Of a stretch of 13,623 nucleotides of DNA, positions 6,357 through 13,514 are shown one piece after another. Source of the stretch: Muribaculaceae bacterium. Its GTDB lineage: Bacteria; Bacteroidota; Bacteroidia; Bacteroidales; Muribaculaceae. Both the position numbers and the translations under genes were made by a program. Where the stretch lies: NCBI GenBank assembly GCA_029062725.1, contig JAIDPP010000321.1, positions 1-13,623 on the forward strand. The letters are read 5' to 3'. The notes under the pieces were generated by a model. The model had not been told where the DNA came from, ran no database searches, and saw only the letters and a program-made list of their open reading frames with translations. Numbering within the stretch: position 1 is the stretch's first letter; the number at the start of each line of letters is the position of its first letter.

Positions 6357-7745
6357 TCAGCTTGCCTTTCGGGTTGTTTTCTTGGGTGCATCCATCTTCT
6401 TTAACTCCGGCTTTATCAGATTCAAAGCCTCAGCCTCTTTCTTAGTCAGCCCAAAGAACTCGGGGGTGTTGGGATGAACGACTACTTTCCCGTCTCGCTT
6501 GCCATATAGAACCCAATCAATCACCTTACGGTTGGCCGCATCCACTTTCTTAGTATCGTAATGGATGTAGATTGCAGTTATAGGATTCCCATATTCATGA
6601 CCTAAGGCAGCGGCTATCGTTTCAATAGGAATATCAAGATCAGAAGCGATGGAAGCCCATGTGTGACGGGCATAGTAGGTGGTAAGTTTAGGGAAAAGAG
6701 GGTCATACTCCTTTTTTCCGCCCAATCCGCTTCGAGTCACCGGACCAATCTTCTGGAGATGTTTGTTCATCTTCTTGCGGAAGAATACATCGCTATCCCA
6801 GTGGTCGAGAATGTCTATCAGCCAGTTTTTACCCTTGTACTTCTGAATTAATTCCATTGCTTCGGGTTCAACTTTCATGGAAAAGAAGTGATGTGTCTTG
6901 GTTCTGTGAAACTCCACGCGCCCTTTGGTTAGTTCCTTGAGGTTGCAGAGATCCACATTGTTAATACCCATGAGGTAGAACATCAGCATAAAGTAGTCCC
7001 TATATTTTACGGCACACTCCTCACACTCAAAGAATATCAGTCGTCGAAGTTCCTCTACCGTCAAGTCGCGTTTGGCTGTAACCTCTCTCTTGATTTTGAA
7101 TCTGCGAAAGGGGTAGGCGGTGGTGATTTCGTCCTCAATAGCCTTGTTGAATACAGTCCGGATGTTACGAAAATGTATGTTTCTGGTATTCTTGGAAGGG
7201 GCTGTTCGAGCCATGAAGGAATCAAAATCCTGCATCCAGTCAGGTGTCATATCCTCAAATCTTAGATTCTGAAGATAATTGGTTCCCTTGTCAGCGGAGA
7301 AAGCCTCCAATCTGTTCAGGGTGTGGTCGAAAGTTCGCTTGCTTCCCGGTTTCATCCTTTCGGCATACTGCTTGAAACGGAAAAGGAAGGTCTTGCTGCG
7401 ATCTTCTTCTTTCTGCTTGGCCTCCTTCTTTTCGGGGTGAAGTTCTTCATCGCAAAGAGCCTTTATCTCTGACGCGGTAAGGGAGTTGATACGACACTCG
7501 TTGGTCAACTGGAGGATGAAACTGTCTATCTGACTTCTTACCTTAGAAATGTAAGAGTTCAAAGTCAATTTTTCAGGATGGTTGATTACTCTTTCTTTCA
7601 CCGGATCCCATTCCTTGTCGGGAAGAAGCTTTACATCCAACGAAATTAGCGCTGTCTTCTTTTTGTGTGCTATTGCGATTTTCAACACACAGGGCTTGCC
7701 ATTTTTGGCACCTCGAACATCGAGGAACAAACGGGTATTTGCCAT
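6357..7745 (-). CDS. int: Tyrosine recombinase/integrase of the element
   Basis: A 462-residue integrase, presumably for integration and excision of the element. Residues 1-95 form the N-terminal arm-binding type region of Bacteroidales integrases (start MANTRLFLDVRG). Residues 115-215 are the SAM-like core-binding domain, and about 230-440 the catalytic domain. Visible catalytic parts are Arg360 in TTYYARHTWA, His383 in AALGHE and the likely nucleophile Tyr393 in ITAIYIHYD. The first catalytic Arg expected near residue 260 is missing (YLMGINNVDLCNLK), as in several Bacteroides integrases including IntDOT. A longer reading starts at a TTG at 7805 inside the upstream repeats; the ATG at 7745 fits the family start far better. 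The gene lies next to the tRNA and ends before a strong terminator. Confidence 0.93.
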   Translation of the reverse strand: MANTRLFLDVRGAKNGKPCVLKIAIAHKKKTALISLDVKLLPDKEWDPVKERVINHPEKLTLNSYISKVRSQIDSFILQLTNECRINSLTASEIKALCDEELHPEKKEAKQKEEDRSKTFLFRFKQYAERMKPGSKRTFDHTLNRLEAFSADKGTNYLQNLRFEDMTPDWMQDFDSFMARTAPSKNTRNIHFRNIRTVFNKAIEDEITTAYPFRRFKIKREVTAKRDLTVEELRRLIFFECEECAVKYRDYFMLMFYLMGINNVDLCNLKELTKGRVEFHRTKTHHFFSMKVEPEAMELIQKYKGKNWLIDILDHWDSDVFFRKKMNKHLQKIGPVTRSGLGGKKEYDPLFPKLTTYYARHTWASIASDLDIPIETIAAALGHEYGNPITAIYIHYDTKKVDAANRKVIDWVLYGKRDGKVVVHPNTPEFFGLTKKEAEALNLIKPELKKMDAPKKTTRKAS

Positions 7746-7792
7746 AATAATACTTAAAGACTCCAGTGGATAGGGGCATTTTGGTGTGTAAA

Positions 7793-7825
7793 ACTTGCAA
7801 GCCAACTTGCAAGTCTACTTGCAAG
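7793..7825. repeat. Three ACTTGCAAG iterons at 12-bp spacing upstream of the integrase
   Basis: ACTTGCAAG occurs at 7793-7801, 7805-7813 and 7817-7825. Each contains the perfect palindrome CTTGCAAG. The period is exactly 12 bp, so the copies lie nearly on one face of the helix. The array begins about 48 nt upstream of the integrase ATG and overlaps the probable -7 box. Confidence 0.85.
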
Positions 7826-7840
7826 TCTAATTCATCCAAA
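7810..7840 (-). promoter_or_regulatory. Probable integrase promoter overlapping the iterons
   Basis: On the minus strand, TTTG (7840-7837), a 19-nt spacer and TAGACTTG (7817-7810) fit the TTTG-N19-21-TAnnTTTG pattern with one mismatch in the -7 box. The -7 box lies inside the iteron array, so a bound protein would block or steer transcription of the integrase. A 20-bp spaced pair, CCAAATTGTGCA (7836-7847) and CCAAAATGTGCA (7856-7867), lies just upstream. Confidence 0.45.
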
Positions 7841-7913
7841 TTGTGCAAATTTCACCCAAAATGTGCATCCAAAGAGTTTTTTTTAGTACTTTTATAGGCG
7901 TGGGGGATACGAA

Positions 7914-7959
7914 AAAAGCACTGATTTCAGCGTGTTAATCTCTGATAATCAGTGCTTTT
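7914..7959 (-). terminator. Terminator downstream of the tRNA (bidirectional hairpin)
   Basis: A perfect 13-bp stem, AAAAGCACTGATT (7914-7926) with its complement at 7947-7959, extends into TCAG/CTGA with one bulge. It is flanked by A and T runs, so it can stop transcripts from both sides. For the minus-strand tRNA it begins 9 nt after the tRNA 3' end and is followed by a T run. Confidence 0.8.
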
Positions 7960-7967
7960 GTTGTTTG

Positions 7968-8041
7968 TGGTCCCACTTGGGCTTGAACCAAGGACTCCCT
8001 GATTATGAGTCAGGTGCTCTGACCAACTGAGCTATAGGACC
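7968..8041 (-). tRNA. tRNA with CAU anticodon (elongator Met or Ile2)
   Basis: 74 nt that fold into a full cloverleaf: acceptor GGTCCTA with its partner TGGGACC (one T-G pair), a D-arm with AGCTCAGTTGG, anticodon stem CCTGA/TCAGG with loop CTCATAA (anticodon at 8005-8007, complement), T-arm CTTGG-TTCAAGC-CCAAG and discriminator A. CCA is not encoded. CAU can be elongator Met or the lysidine-modified Ile2. The C4-G69 and C5-G68 pairs favour Ile2 by the Escherichia coli rules, but that is weak evidence here. Its 3' end faces the integrase and is the likely attachment site of the element. Confidence 0.93.
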
Positions 8042-8074
8042 GGGCCGGAATTATTGATTCCGCCTTTCGGAATG

Positions 8075-8106
8075 CAAAGTTATATCTTTTATGCGAGCTT
8101 TCCAAA
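8075..8106 (-). promoter_or_regulatory. tRNA promoter
   Basis: On the minus strand, TTTG (8106-8103), a 20-nt spacer and TAACTTTG (8082-8075) form a complete Bacteroidales promoter, 33 nt upstream of the tRNA 5' end. The extended form TAACTTTGCA also appears before traA (2969-2978) and the hydrolase (10703-10712). Confidence 0.85.
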
Positions 8107-8214
8107 TTATTTTACATCTTTTTTCAAATGTAAAACCAAATCCTACTCTCCCCTACTCTCTATGGAGTCAACTGACAACTGCAAAATTTATCAATACTTT
8201 GATAAAACTCAATT

Positions 8215-8379
8215 TTAAGAGTTGAGAAATCTAATATTTATGGGTCTATCATTGATAATGATAATATTTCTTTTTAATTCTTTCTGCGTAACCTGCCTGA
8301 AGTCCATTCTTGGAAAGAGTTCACCGAGGATTTTTAAAGAGTTTACCGAGGATTTATGTGCCTTCCCCACTGCATCCAT
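8215..8379 (-). pseudogene. Probable remnant of the C-terminus of an IS30-family transposase
   Basis: The frame is open from 8379 (ATG) to the stop at 8215, 54 codons. Its later part reads LGELFPRMDFRQVTQKEL followed by KRNIIIINDRPINIRF. This resembles the IS30-type ending in which FPK..TDFR.VTQEEL is followed by about a dozen residues and INNRP. The usual K-x-L-G-x-K-TP part after NRP is missing, as are all upstream catalytic parts, and a 22-bp tandem duplication disrupts the N-terminal side. I take it as a decayed transposase fragment in the chromosomal flank. The match is by eye and short, so it could be coincidence. Confidence 0.45.
8314..8357. repeat. 22-bp tandem duplication
   Basis: AAAGAGTTCACCGAGGATTT plus two T (8314-8335) is followed directly by a second copy with two changes (8336-8357). 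The period of 22 is not a multiple of 3, so it would shift any reading frame that crosses it. It lies inside the suspected transposase remnant. Confidence 0.8.
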
Positions 8380-8475
8380 CTGTCCAGAGCATTAGGCTCT
8401 CCCCTATTGATATGACATTCAGGTGCAAAACGAGCTAATCACTTCACGCCTTATTTAATTATTCGACAACTCCGG

Positions 8476-9030
8476 TTATTTTCGTATCTGCGTTTTCTTG
8501 CCGTCGATGATATAGATTCCCTGAGAAAGAGGCGTTTCTGAAATCCTGTTTCCATTCAGGTCATATATAATTCCCTCTTTACTGCCGTCAGAAGATACCG
8601 TTCCCACTCCTGTTGTGGTATCCAGAGATATTTTAAGGGAAATGCTTCCGGTGCCCAAAAACTGTCGCAACTCGTTTGCTGTAACGCCGTTAATCTTACC
8701 CAGCCGTGTATAACTCCAGGAGTTGGATCCATAGAAAATGACCATATTGTTCCCTTGATAAAGCATGATGTCACCGGGTTCGGTAGTGATCTGAGAATTA
8801 GAGGTCGTGAAGGATTGGGGAAGGACGCCGACCTTCTCGAATCCTCCATAATCACTCATCTGAATGGTTATAGGGCCTTTCTCCAGAAGTTCCTTCAATT
8901 CACGCGTAGCCTCGTTGTCGGCCAACGTGGCGGTCATGCTGTCTCCACCTACGGTTAGTATAACTTTGGTCTGCGAATTTGCCATAAATGAAATAATTGT
9001 CACTAAAACAATAAACAGAGTCTTTGACAT
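8476..9030 (-). CDS. Secreted cyclophilin-like fold protein with sorting-type C-terminal tail
   Basis: A 184-residue protein. Residues 1-19 (MSKTLFIVLVTIISFMANSQ) are a signal peptide. The middle (about 22-138) has the signature of cyclophilin-like proteins of the PF18050 type: ATLADNEATRELKELL, then MSDYGGFEKVG, PGDIMLYQGNNMVIFYGSNS and WSYTRLGKINGVT. The last 35 residues contain IYDLNGNRISETPLSQGIYI and end GKKTQIRK. This is the beta-strand tail common in secreted Bacteroidetes proteins and related to type IX sorting domains. Relatives without signal or tail are common; their biochemical role is unknown. It starts 4 nt after the acetyltransferase stop codon, as third gene of the hydrolase operon. 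Confidence 0.85.
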   Translation of the reverse strand: MSKTLFIVLVTIISFMANSQTKVILTVGGDSMTATLADNEATRELKELLEKGPITIQMSDYGGFEKVGVLPQSFTTSNSQITTEPGDIMLYQGNNMVIFYGSNSWSYTRLGKINGVTANELRQFLGTGSISLKISLDTTTGVGTVSSDGSKEGIIYDLNGNRISETPLSQGIYIIDGKKTQIRK

Positions 9031-9034
9031 AGTC

Positions 9035-9598
9035 CTATATTTTCTTTATTACCTTCGCCGGTATTCCTCCGGCTACTGTGCGGGGAGGCACATTCTTGTT
9101 TACTACAGCACCAGCCGCGATAACCGCACCCTCTCCGATTGTCACTCCCTGGAGAATGGTCACGTTGGCTCCGATCCAGACCTTATCCCCTATTTTCACA
9201 GGCGCCGGGATCATATCTGCACGACGGTCGGGATCCATCACGTGATTTAGAGTGGCAATCACGCAGTTGTGGCCTACAAGTACGTCGTCTCCTATCGTTA
9301 TCCCGCCCTGATCCTGAAACTTACATCCTGAATTGATGAATACCCTCTTTCCTATCCTTAGGTTTTTACCACAGTCGGTGTAGAAGGGCGGAAACATACT
9401 GAAAGTCTCGTGTATTTCTAAGCCTGTCAGCTCCGACATCAAATCGATTATCTCCTCATGGGTATGATAGGAATTATTAATCTGGGTCGTTATGCGCAAT
9501 GCCTCCTGACTCAGTTCGTGCATTTTGGCATGTACGGGCGAGCCTCCGGGGATCACTTCCCCGGAGTCCATAATATGAATAAATTCGTCTGTGGTCAT
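9035..9598 (-). CDS. Sugar O-acetyltransferase, maltose/galactoside type (LbH fold)
   Basis: A 187-residue acyltransferase of the maa/lacA type that moves acetyl from acetyl-CoA to a sugar hydroxyl. The N-terminal helical part ends near residue 60, and hexapeptide repeats forming a left-handed beta helix run from about 75 to the end (ITIGDDVLVGHNCVI, VKIGDKVWIGANVTIL, VTIGEGAVIAAGAVV). His119 in ATLNHVMDP is the expected catalytic base, and the end PPRTVAGGIPAKVIKKI is typical. The ATG overlaps the hydrolase stop codon by 4 nt (ATGA), so the two are translationally coupled. The acceptor cannot be told from sequence. The length is normal for the family. Confidence 0.92.
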   Translation of the reverse strand: MTTDEFIHIMDSGEVIPGGSPVHAKMHELSQEALRITTQINNSYHTHEEIIDLMSELTGLEIHETFSMFPPFYTDCGKNLRIGKRVFINSGCKFQDQGGITIGDDVLVGHNCVIATLNHVMDPDRRADMIPAPVKIGDKVWIGANVTILQGVTIGEGAVIAAGAVVNKNVPPRTVAGGIPAKVIKKI

Positions 9599-10668
9599 TT
9601 GAGATATTCTTTATAGAAAGCAGCGATTTCATCGAATGGTATGATATCGACCTGATCATATAAATCACAATGGGTTGCTCCCTTTACTGTGAGCATCTGT
9701 TTGTTCGCTCCCTTAAGTTTGGCGAAAGTATCCTTACCGAAATAGTAGGAATGTGCCTTGTCACCATGAACGATCAGCACGGCATTGTCAAGTTCATCGG
9801 CATAATCATAGAACTTGAAATTGATAAACGGGAGATTAGAGGTGATGTTCCATCCATCGGTAGAGTTTCCGGAACGGGGATGGAAACCACGTGGCGTTTT
9901 ATAGTAAGCATAGTAATCTTTCACAAACTGGGGCGCATCCTCGGGAAGAGGATCGACCACTCCCCCGGCTCTGGTATATTCTCCTTTCCGATAATCTTCC
10001 GTGCGCTGAGCCGCCATTGCCGCGCGGTTGGCATTACGTTTCTCCTTCGAGTCATCCGCGTCGAAGTATCCGTTTGCGGCCACCCGGGTCATATCATACA
10101 TTGTCGATGCAACCGTGGCCTTGACACGAGGATCATTTATGGCCGACTGGATTGCGATACCTCCCCAGCCGCATACACCGAGAATACCGATTTTGTCAGC
10201 ATCTACATCAGGCTGCACCGAAAGGAAATCTACAGCGGCCGAGAAGTCTTCTGTGTTTATATCTGGCGATGCCACGCGACGAGGTTCACCTCCGCTTTCA
10301 CCTGTAAAGGAGGGATCGAAAGCCAACGTCAGATAACCGCGCTCGGCAAGTTGCTGGGCGTAAAGACCACTCGACTGTTCTTTTACAGCACCGAAAGGTC
10401 CGCTGACGGCTATCGCGGGGAGTTTGCCACTAACCCCTTTCGGAGTGTACATATCCGCAGCGAGGGTTATGCCGTAGCGGTTTACGAATGTCACTTTCTT
10501 GTGATCCACTTTATCACTTTTGGGAAAGACTTTATCCCATTCCTGTGTAAGGGTCAGTTCCTCAACGGGTGCAACCGATAGATTTGTATTAGGGTTATTC
10601 ATAACCTGTGATTTTAATGAGAGCGATGATACAAGAATTATTATCGAGCCCAAGATTATCTTATTCAT
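9595..10668 (-). CDS. Secreted alpha/beta hydrolase (dienelactone hydrolase/YcjY-like)
   Basis: A 357-residue protein. Residues 1-20 (MNKIILGSIIILVSSLSLKS) are a signal peptide or lipid-free export signal. The alpha/beta hydrolase fold begins with YGITLAADMYTPKG. The nucleophile elbow is GVCGWGG with Cys166 in place of the usual Ser, Asp303 in IVHGDKAHS and His333 in GATHCDL complete a plausible triad. Cys nucleophiles are known in dienelactone hydrolases and this COG1073-like group. The substrate is unknown. The reading from a TTG at 10707 is rejected because that TTG belongs to the -7 box. It is the first gene of a three-gene operon with the acetyltransferase and the cyclophilin-like protein; such hydrolase-cyclophilin neighbours suggest a shared but unknown job. 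Confidence 0.88.
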   Translation of the reverse strand: MNKIILGSIIILVSSLSLKSQVMNNPNTNLSVAPVEELTLTQEWDKVFPKSDKVDHKKVTFVNRYGITLAADMYTPKGVSGKLPAIAVSGPFGAVKEQSSGLYAQQLAERGYLTLAFDPSFTGESGGEPRRVASPDINTEDFSAAVDFLSVQPDVDADKIGILGVCGWGGIAIQSAINDPRVKATVASTMYDMTRVAANGYFDADDSKEKRNANRAAMAAQRTEDYRKGEYTRAGGVVDPLPEDAPQFVKDYYAYYKTPRGFHPRSGNSTDGWNITSNLPFINFKFYDYADELDNAVLIVHGDKAHSYYFGKDTFAKLKGANKQMLTVKGATHCDLYDQVDIIPFDEIAAFYKEYLK

Positions 10669-10704
10669 ATAAGCAGTTCCGATTAAATAATGAAGTTCCG
10701 AATG

Positions 10705-10712
10705 CAAAGTTA
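10705..10712 (-). promoter_or_regulatory. -7 box of the hydrolase operon promoter
   Basis: On the minus strand TAACTTTG, followed by CA, lies 36 nt upstream of the hydrolase ATG and is the same extended -7 form as in the tRNA and tra promoters. A clear TTTG at -33 is not seen; the best position holds CTGTTTT. Confidence 0.6.
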
Positions 10713-10786
10713 TAAAGAGATCTTCAATAAAACAGACCTATATTTTGGTAAAATAAACCCAAATCACCGATTTTTCGAATTTTGAT

Positions 10787-10858
10787 AAGTGACCCGCGAA
10801 AATATTGAACACATCAAATCCCTGTATTGGGGGTTCTCAATATTTTCCCGGGTCACTT
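10787..10858. repeat. 22-bp inverted repeat (large hairpin) between two gene groups
   Basis: The arms at 10787-10808 and 10837-10858 begin AAGTGACCCG and match over 22 bp with one mismatch. The 28-nt loop itself can pair AATCCC with GGGGTT. It lies 14 nt after the stop codon of the small secreted protein, so it may end the upstream operon, but neither side has a clear T run. A repetitive extragenic or MITE-like element is an alternative. Confidence 0.85.
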
Positions 10859-10872
10859 CTCCTTCATTTTTA

Positions 10873-11199
10873 TCACTGACAAACCTTGAACGAAGCTTTC
10901 TTACCGTTTATTTTCAACTCAACCTTGGGATTGGAAAAACGAGTGAGATGCTCAAAGGTCAGTGTAACCGTAGCCACACCCTTACTTATAGCGACCTTGA
11001 CTGAGGAGGCTTTATATTCCTTTCCCAACCAAATAGGTTTAAGCTTTACATCTGTTACGTAATACTTATCACCCGCTTTATCATCGTTGAAAACGATAGT
11101 CACTTTATTGTCACTGTTATCAAAACTCTGACAATGCGGTTTTGCGTTTACTGCTAAGCTGACAATGATGCAGACAAACGAAATTATAAGCTGTTTCAT
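10873..11199 (-). CDS. Small secreted protein of unknown function
   Basis: A 108-residue protein with a clear signal peptide (MKQLIISFVCIIVSLAVNA, cleavage near residue 19). A compact, beta-rich mature part of about 89 residues follows, with alternating hydrophobic strands (VTIVFNDD, YYVTDVKLKPIWL, SSVKVAISKGVATVTLTFEHL, PKVELKINGKKASFKVC). Two cysteines, one near the start and one at the second-last residue of the chain, could form a disulphide across the fold. It starts 5 nt after the stop codon of the outer-membrane protein, so it is in the same operon and may be a periplasmic or surface partner of it. I do not recognise a family. Confidence 0.75.
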   Translation of the reverse strand: MKQLIISFVCIIVSLAVNAKPHCQSFDNSDNKVTIVFNDDKAGDKYYVTDVKLKPIWLGKEYKASSVKVAISKGVATVTLTFEHLTRFSNPKVELKINGKKASFKVCQ

Positions 11200-11204
11200 A
11201 TTCT

Positions 11205-13514
11205 TTAAAATCTTGATTTTTCAGAATTTCCTGCTCCTGTTCCACGATAGCGGTCGCGGCTGGAATTGAAGCGATATTGGAGAGTGAGCATTACCGAACG
11301 CCCAGGTGAGTAATTCTTCTGTTGTATTTGAACGGCGTCGCTGCATAGATAGAAGTTACTCTTGGCAGAGTCGAACAGATCCTTACACTCGACAGTTACA
11401 CTGAATGTATCCTTGAAGAATCCCTTGTAGATTTTGGCGTTTACATACCACGGTGTATTTGTCAGGCGTGTGTTATTGTCCCAACCGCGAGTCATAAGCT
11501 GAGTATCGACGTTAAACCAGATGTCAAAAGGAAGATGAATAGCGTTCTGCCACTGGAACATAAATATCGGAGTGTTCATATTCACTTGCTCGCCATTTAC
11601 AGGCAGAGTAAGCCACTGCTTCATCATTCCGACATTCACTTTTGATTGCCAGACTCCAACTTGGAAATTACCACCTACGAAAGCTTGTAGATAGTGCCGG
11701 TGGTCAAGATTTGCTGTGCGGATTATGGTAGCCTCGCCGTCCGGTCCGTAAGGTTCGGTGATATGATACACGCCGTCTTTGAAGTAGGTGTAAGAGAGCT
11801 GGGCAAAGAAGCGGCGCCACTGCGCCATATATTCCACGGTCTGCAACTTCGTTGGCTTCAGATAGGGATTGCCCGTCTCGTATGTCAGACGATTTATATA
11901 ACTGATTGCGCCGTCAAGTTGACCATATCCGGGGCGAATTGTCTTGCCGGTATAGTTCAGTCCCATTCTGACTTTCCCTAATTGCGTGGCGAAGTTGAGT
12001 GAAGGGAAAATATTATTGTAGGTTTTACTCTGGCCGTCTTGAAGCAGTCCCATTTCATAATAGTTGAACTTAACATGCTCATACCGCAGACCTGCGCCAA
12101 TCATAAAGCGTCCGAATTGTTGCCCTAATTCTGCAAACACAGAAATATTATTCTCGTCCATACGATTATCGGCATCCGGAGTTTGAGGAATATTGGCTGA
12201 GAAAATATTGGTGGTGCGGGTATCGGTGTATTCCTGTCCGACTTCAATCTGACCTTTCCATAAGGGATAAGTCATCACCAGTTTTTCGGCGAACATTCGG
12301 TTACGGTTGATTGATGTTGTGTTTACCTCGCGGTCATCGTCCATTTCACTGAGTTCATTGTTGGATGTCAGTTCTCGGCTCTTATACCATATATAATCCG
12401 TGTTAAAATCAATGTTGAGCTTGCCGACTATTCCGTTGTAGTAGAGATTTGCATAATGACGAGGAACAGCGGTAGATTGATTGTGTACATCAGAGTCATA
12501 GAGATCGAGCAACATGCCGTCCTGCCATATTTCGCTTGGGATTATCCCGTCCGTATGGTGTCGGTTCCAACTGTTCTGATAGTATGCACCTATACTGTGG
12601 CGGTCGCTGATCATATATGAAAAACCCAGTTTACCGGTCATGTCATTATACGATTCTTTGCCGATTGTACTTACAAACTGGCGATACATACCTTTTGATG
12701 TTGTAGTGTTCATATCATTAAGACGGTCAAAACGGTTGTTACCTCTCCACCAGCCGTAATTGGCGAAAATTTCGAGTCCTCCTGTGCGGTATTTTAGGTC
12801 AACGGAGTTTCCTGTGCGGAAGTAATACTGAAATCCGTTTTCAGTACGCAATGTTCCGCTAAAGCCATCTCCTTTTGGCGGTTTCGTGCGGATACGTATC
12901 ACCGACTTAACATCTGCTGAGTATGCAGCTCCGGGATTGGTTATGACCTCAACATTTTTGATATCACCTGAGTTGAGTTGGGAGAGCTCCTGAAGGTCAT
13001 TGACTTTGCGTCCATTGATGTAGATTGCCGGAGAGCCTTTACCGAATACTTCAAGTGCGCCTCCATTGTCAACAACCATCGGCACACGCACGAGAACATC
13101 ATTGGCAGTACCGGCAACAGCGAGGGAACTTCCCTCGACATTAGTCACCAATGCGTTACCTTTCATCGTAGTGGTCGGGCGAGAAGCTTTTACAACTACC
13201 TCACCAAGTTCCACTGCGGAGGGATTTAGGATTATATCACCCATCTCGCCCGTTTGGGGAACATTTGTGGTAATGGTCTCATAGCCTACGAATGACACTT
13301 TAGCTGTCAGGTTGCAGTCTGAATCCGTTGGGATTGAGAATAGACCCTCTGAATCACTTATATCTCCTCCAACAAATGTTGAGTCGCAGTAAAGAACGAT
13401 ATTTACAAAGTCAAGCGGAGTATTGTTTTCGTCAAGGATGCAGCCTTTTATATCGCGGCTAAAAGCCGGGAGGACTGCCAAGAGTGCAGTCAGAAAGAGA
13501 ATAGTCTTTTTCAT
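11205..13514 (-). CDS. TonB-dependent-receptor-like outer-membrane beta-barrel protein (OMP_b-brl_3 type)
   Basis: A 769-residue outer-membrane protein. Residues 1-19 are a signal peptide (MKKTILFLTALLAVLPAFS). About 21-105 is a carboxypeptidase-regulatory-like domain (IKGCILDENNTPLDFVNIVL to AVELGEVVVKA). About 110-215 is a TonB plug-like domain with IYINGRKV and VEVITNPGAAYSADVKSVI. The rest is a long beta barrel ending in LTLQYRFN before a short basic tail (SSRDRYRGTGAGNSEKSRF), unusual because barrels normally end on an aromatic residue. The family lacks a firmly known substrate; many members act in uptake of peptides, metals or siderophores. The ATG overlaps the stop codon of the preceding gene by 4 nt, and the small secreted protein follows after 5 nt. 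Confidence 0.9.
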   Translation of the reverse strand: MKKTILFLTALLAVLPAFSRDIKGCILDENNTPLDFVNIVLYCDSTFVGGDISDSEGLFSIPTDSDCNLTAKVSFVGYETITTNVPQTGEMGDIILNPSAVELGEVVVKASRPTTTMKGNALVTNVEGSSLAVAGTANDVLVRVPMVVDNGGALEVFGKGSPAIYINGRKVNDLQELSQLNSGDIKNVEVITNPGAAYSADVKSVIRIRTKPPKGDGFSGTLRTENGFQYYFRTGNSVDLKYRTGGLEIFANYGWWRGNNRFDRLNDMNTTTSKGMYRQFVSTIGKESYNDMTGKLGFSYMISDRHSIGAYYQNSWNRHHTDGIIPSEIWQDGMLLDLYDSDVHNQSTAVPRHYANLYYNGIVGKLNIDFNTDYIWYKSRELTSNNELSEMDDDREVNTTSINRNRMFAEKLVMTYPLWKGQIEVGQEYTDTRTTNIFSANIPQTPDADNRMDENNISVFAELGQQFGRFMIGAGLRYEHVKFNYYEMGLLQDGQSKTYNNIFPSLNFATQLGKVRMGLNYTGKTIRPGYGQLDGAISYINRLTYETGNPYLKPTKLQTVEYMAQWRRFFAQLSYTYFKDGVYHITEPYGPDGEATIIRTANLDHRHYLQAFVGGNFQVGVWQSKVNVGMMKQWLTLPVNGEQVNMNTPIFMFQWQNAIHLPFDIWFNVDTQLMTRGWDNNTRLTNTPWYVNAKIYKGFFKDTFSVTVECKDLFDSAKSNFYLCSDAVQIQQKNYSPGRSVMLTLQYRFNSSRDRYRGTGAGNSEKSRF

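Larger units (their letters stand above)
1..7967. mobile_element. One end of a Bacteroidales integrative and conjugative element (CTn type)
   Basis: The block contains a tyrosine integrase, a relaxase with its accessory protein, a probable oriT and the start of a Bacteroides-type tra operon, and it is bounded on the right by the 3' end of a tRNA gene. Apart from the small ORF at 5751, all genes read leftward, away from the tRNA. The element continues past the left edge, because traF is cut and the T4SS ATPase, channel proteins and coupling protein are not seen. The right limit at the tRNA 3' end is inferred from the integrase lying next to it; no second att copy is in the window to prove it. 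The boundary could also lie left of the terminator at 7914-7959. Confidence 0.8.
8107..8475. other. Gene-poor stretch between tRNA promoter and cyclophilin-like gene
   Basis: No intact gene. It holds a small inverted repeat TTTATCAA/TTGATAAA (8187-8194, 8199-8206), a palindrome TATCATT-GAT-AATGATA (8247-8263), a 22-bp tandem duplication (8314-8357) and a short minus-strand reading that looks like the end of an IS30-type transposase. No clear terminator for the cyclophilin-like gene was found. Confidence 0.6.

Noticed and set aside
7746..7805. N-terminal extension of the integrase from a TTG
   Set aside because: It would be encoded by the end of the iteron array, and the family start MANTRLFLD lies at the ATG at 7745.
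7793..7825. CRISPR-like array
   Set aside because: Repeat units of 9 bp at a 12-bp period have no spacers of CRISPR size and no cas genes are near.
9670..10581. Plus-strand 303-codon open frame opposite the hydrolase gene
   Set aside because: It is the antisense shadow of a well-recognised alpha/beta hydrolase and has no protein-like motif.
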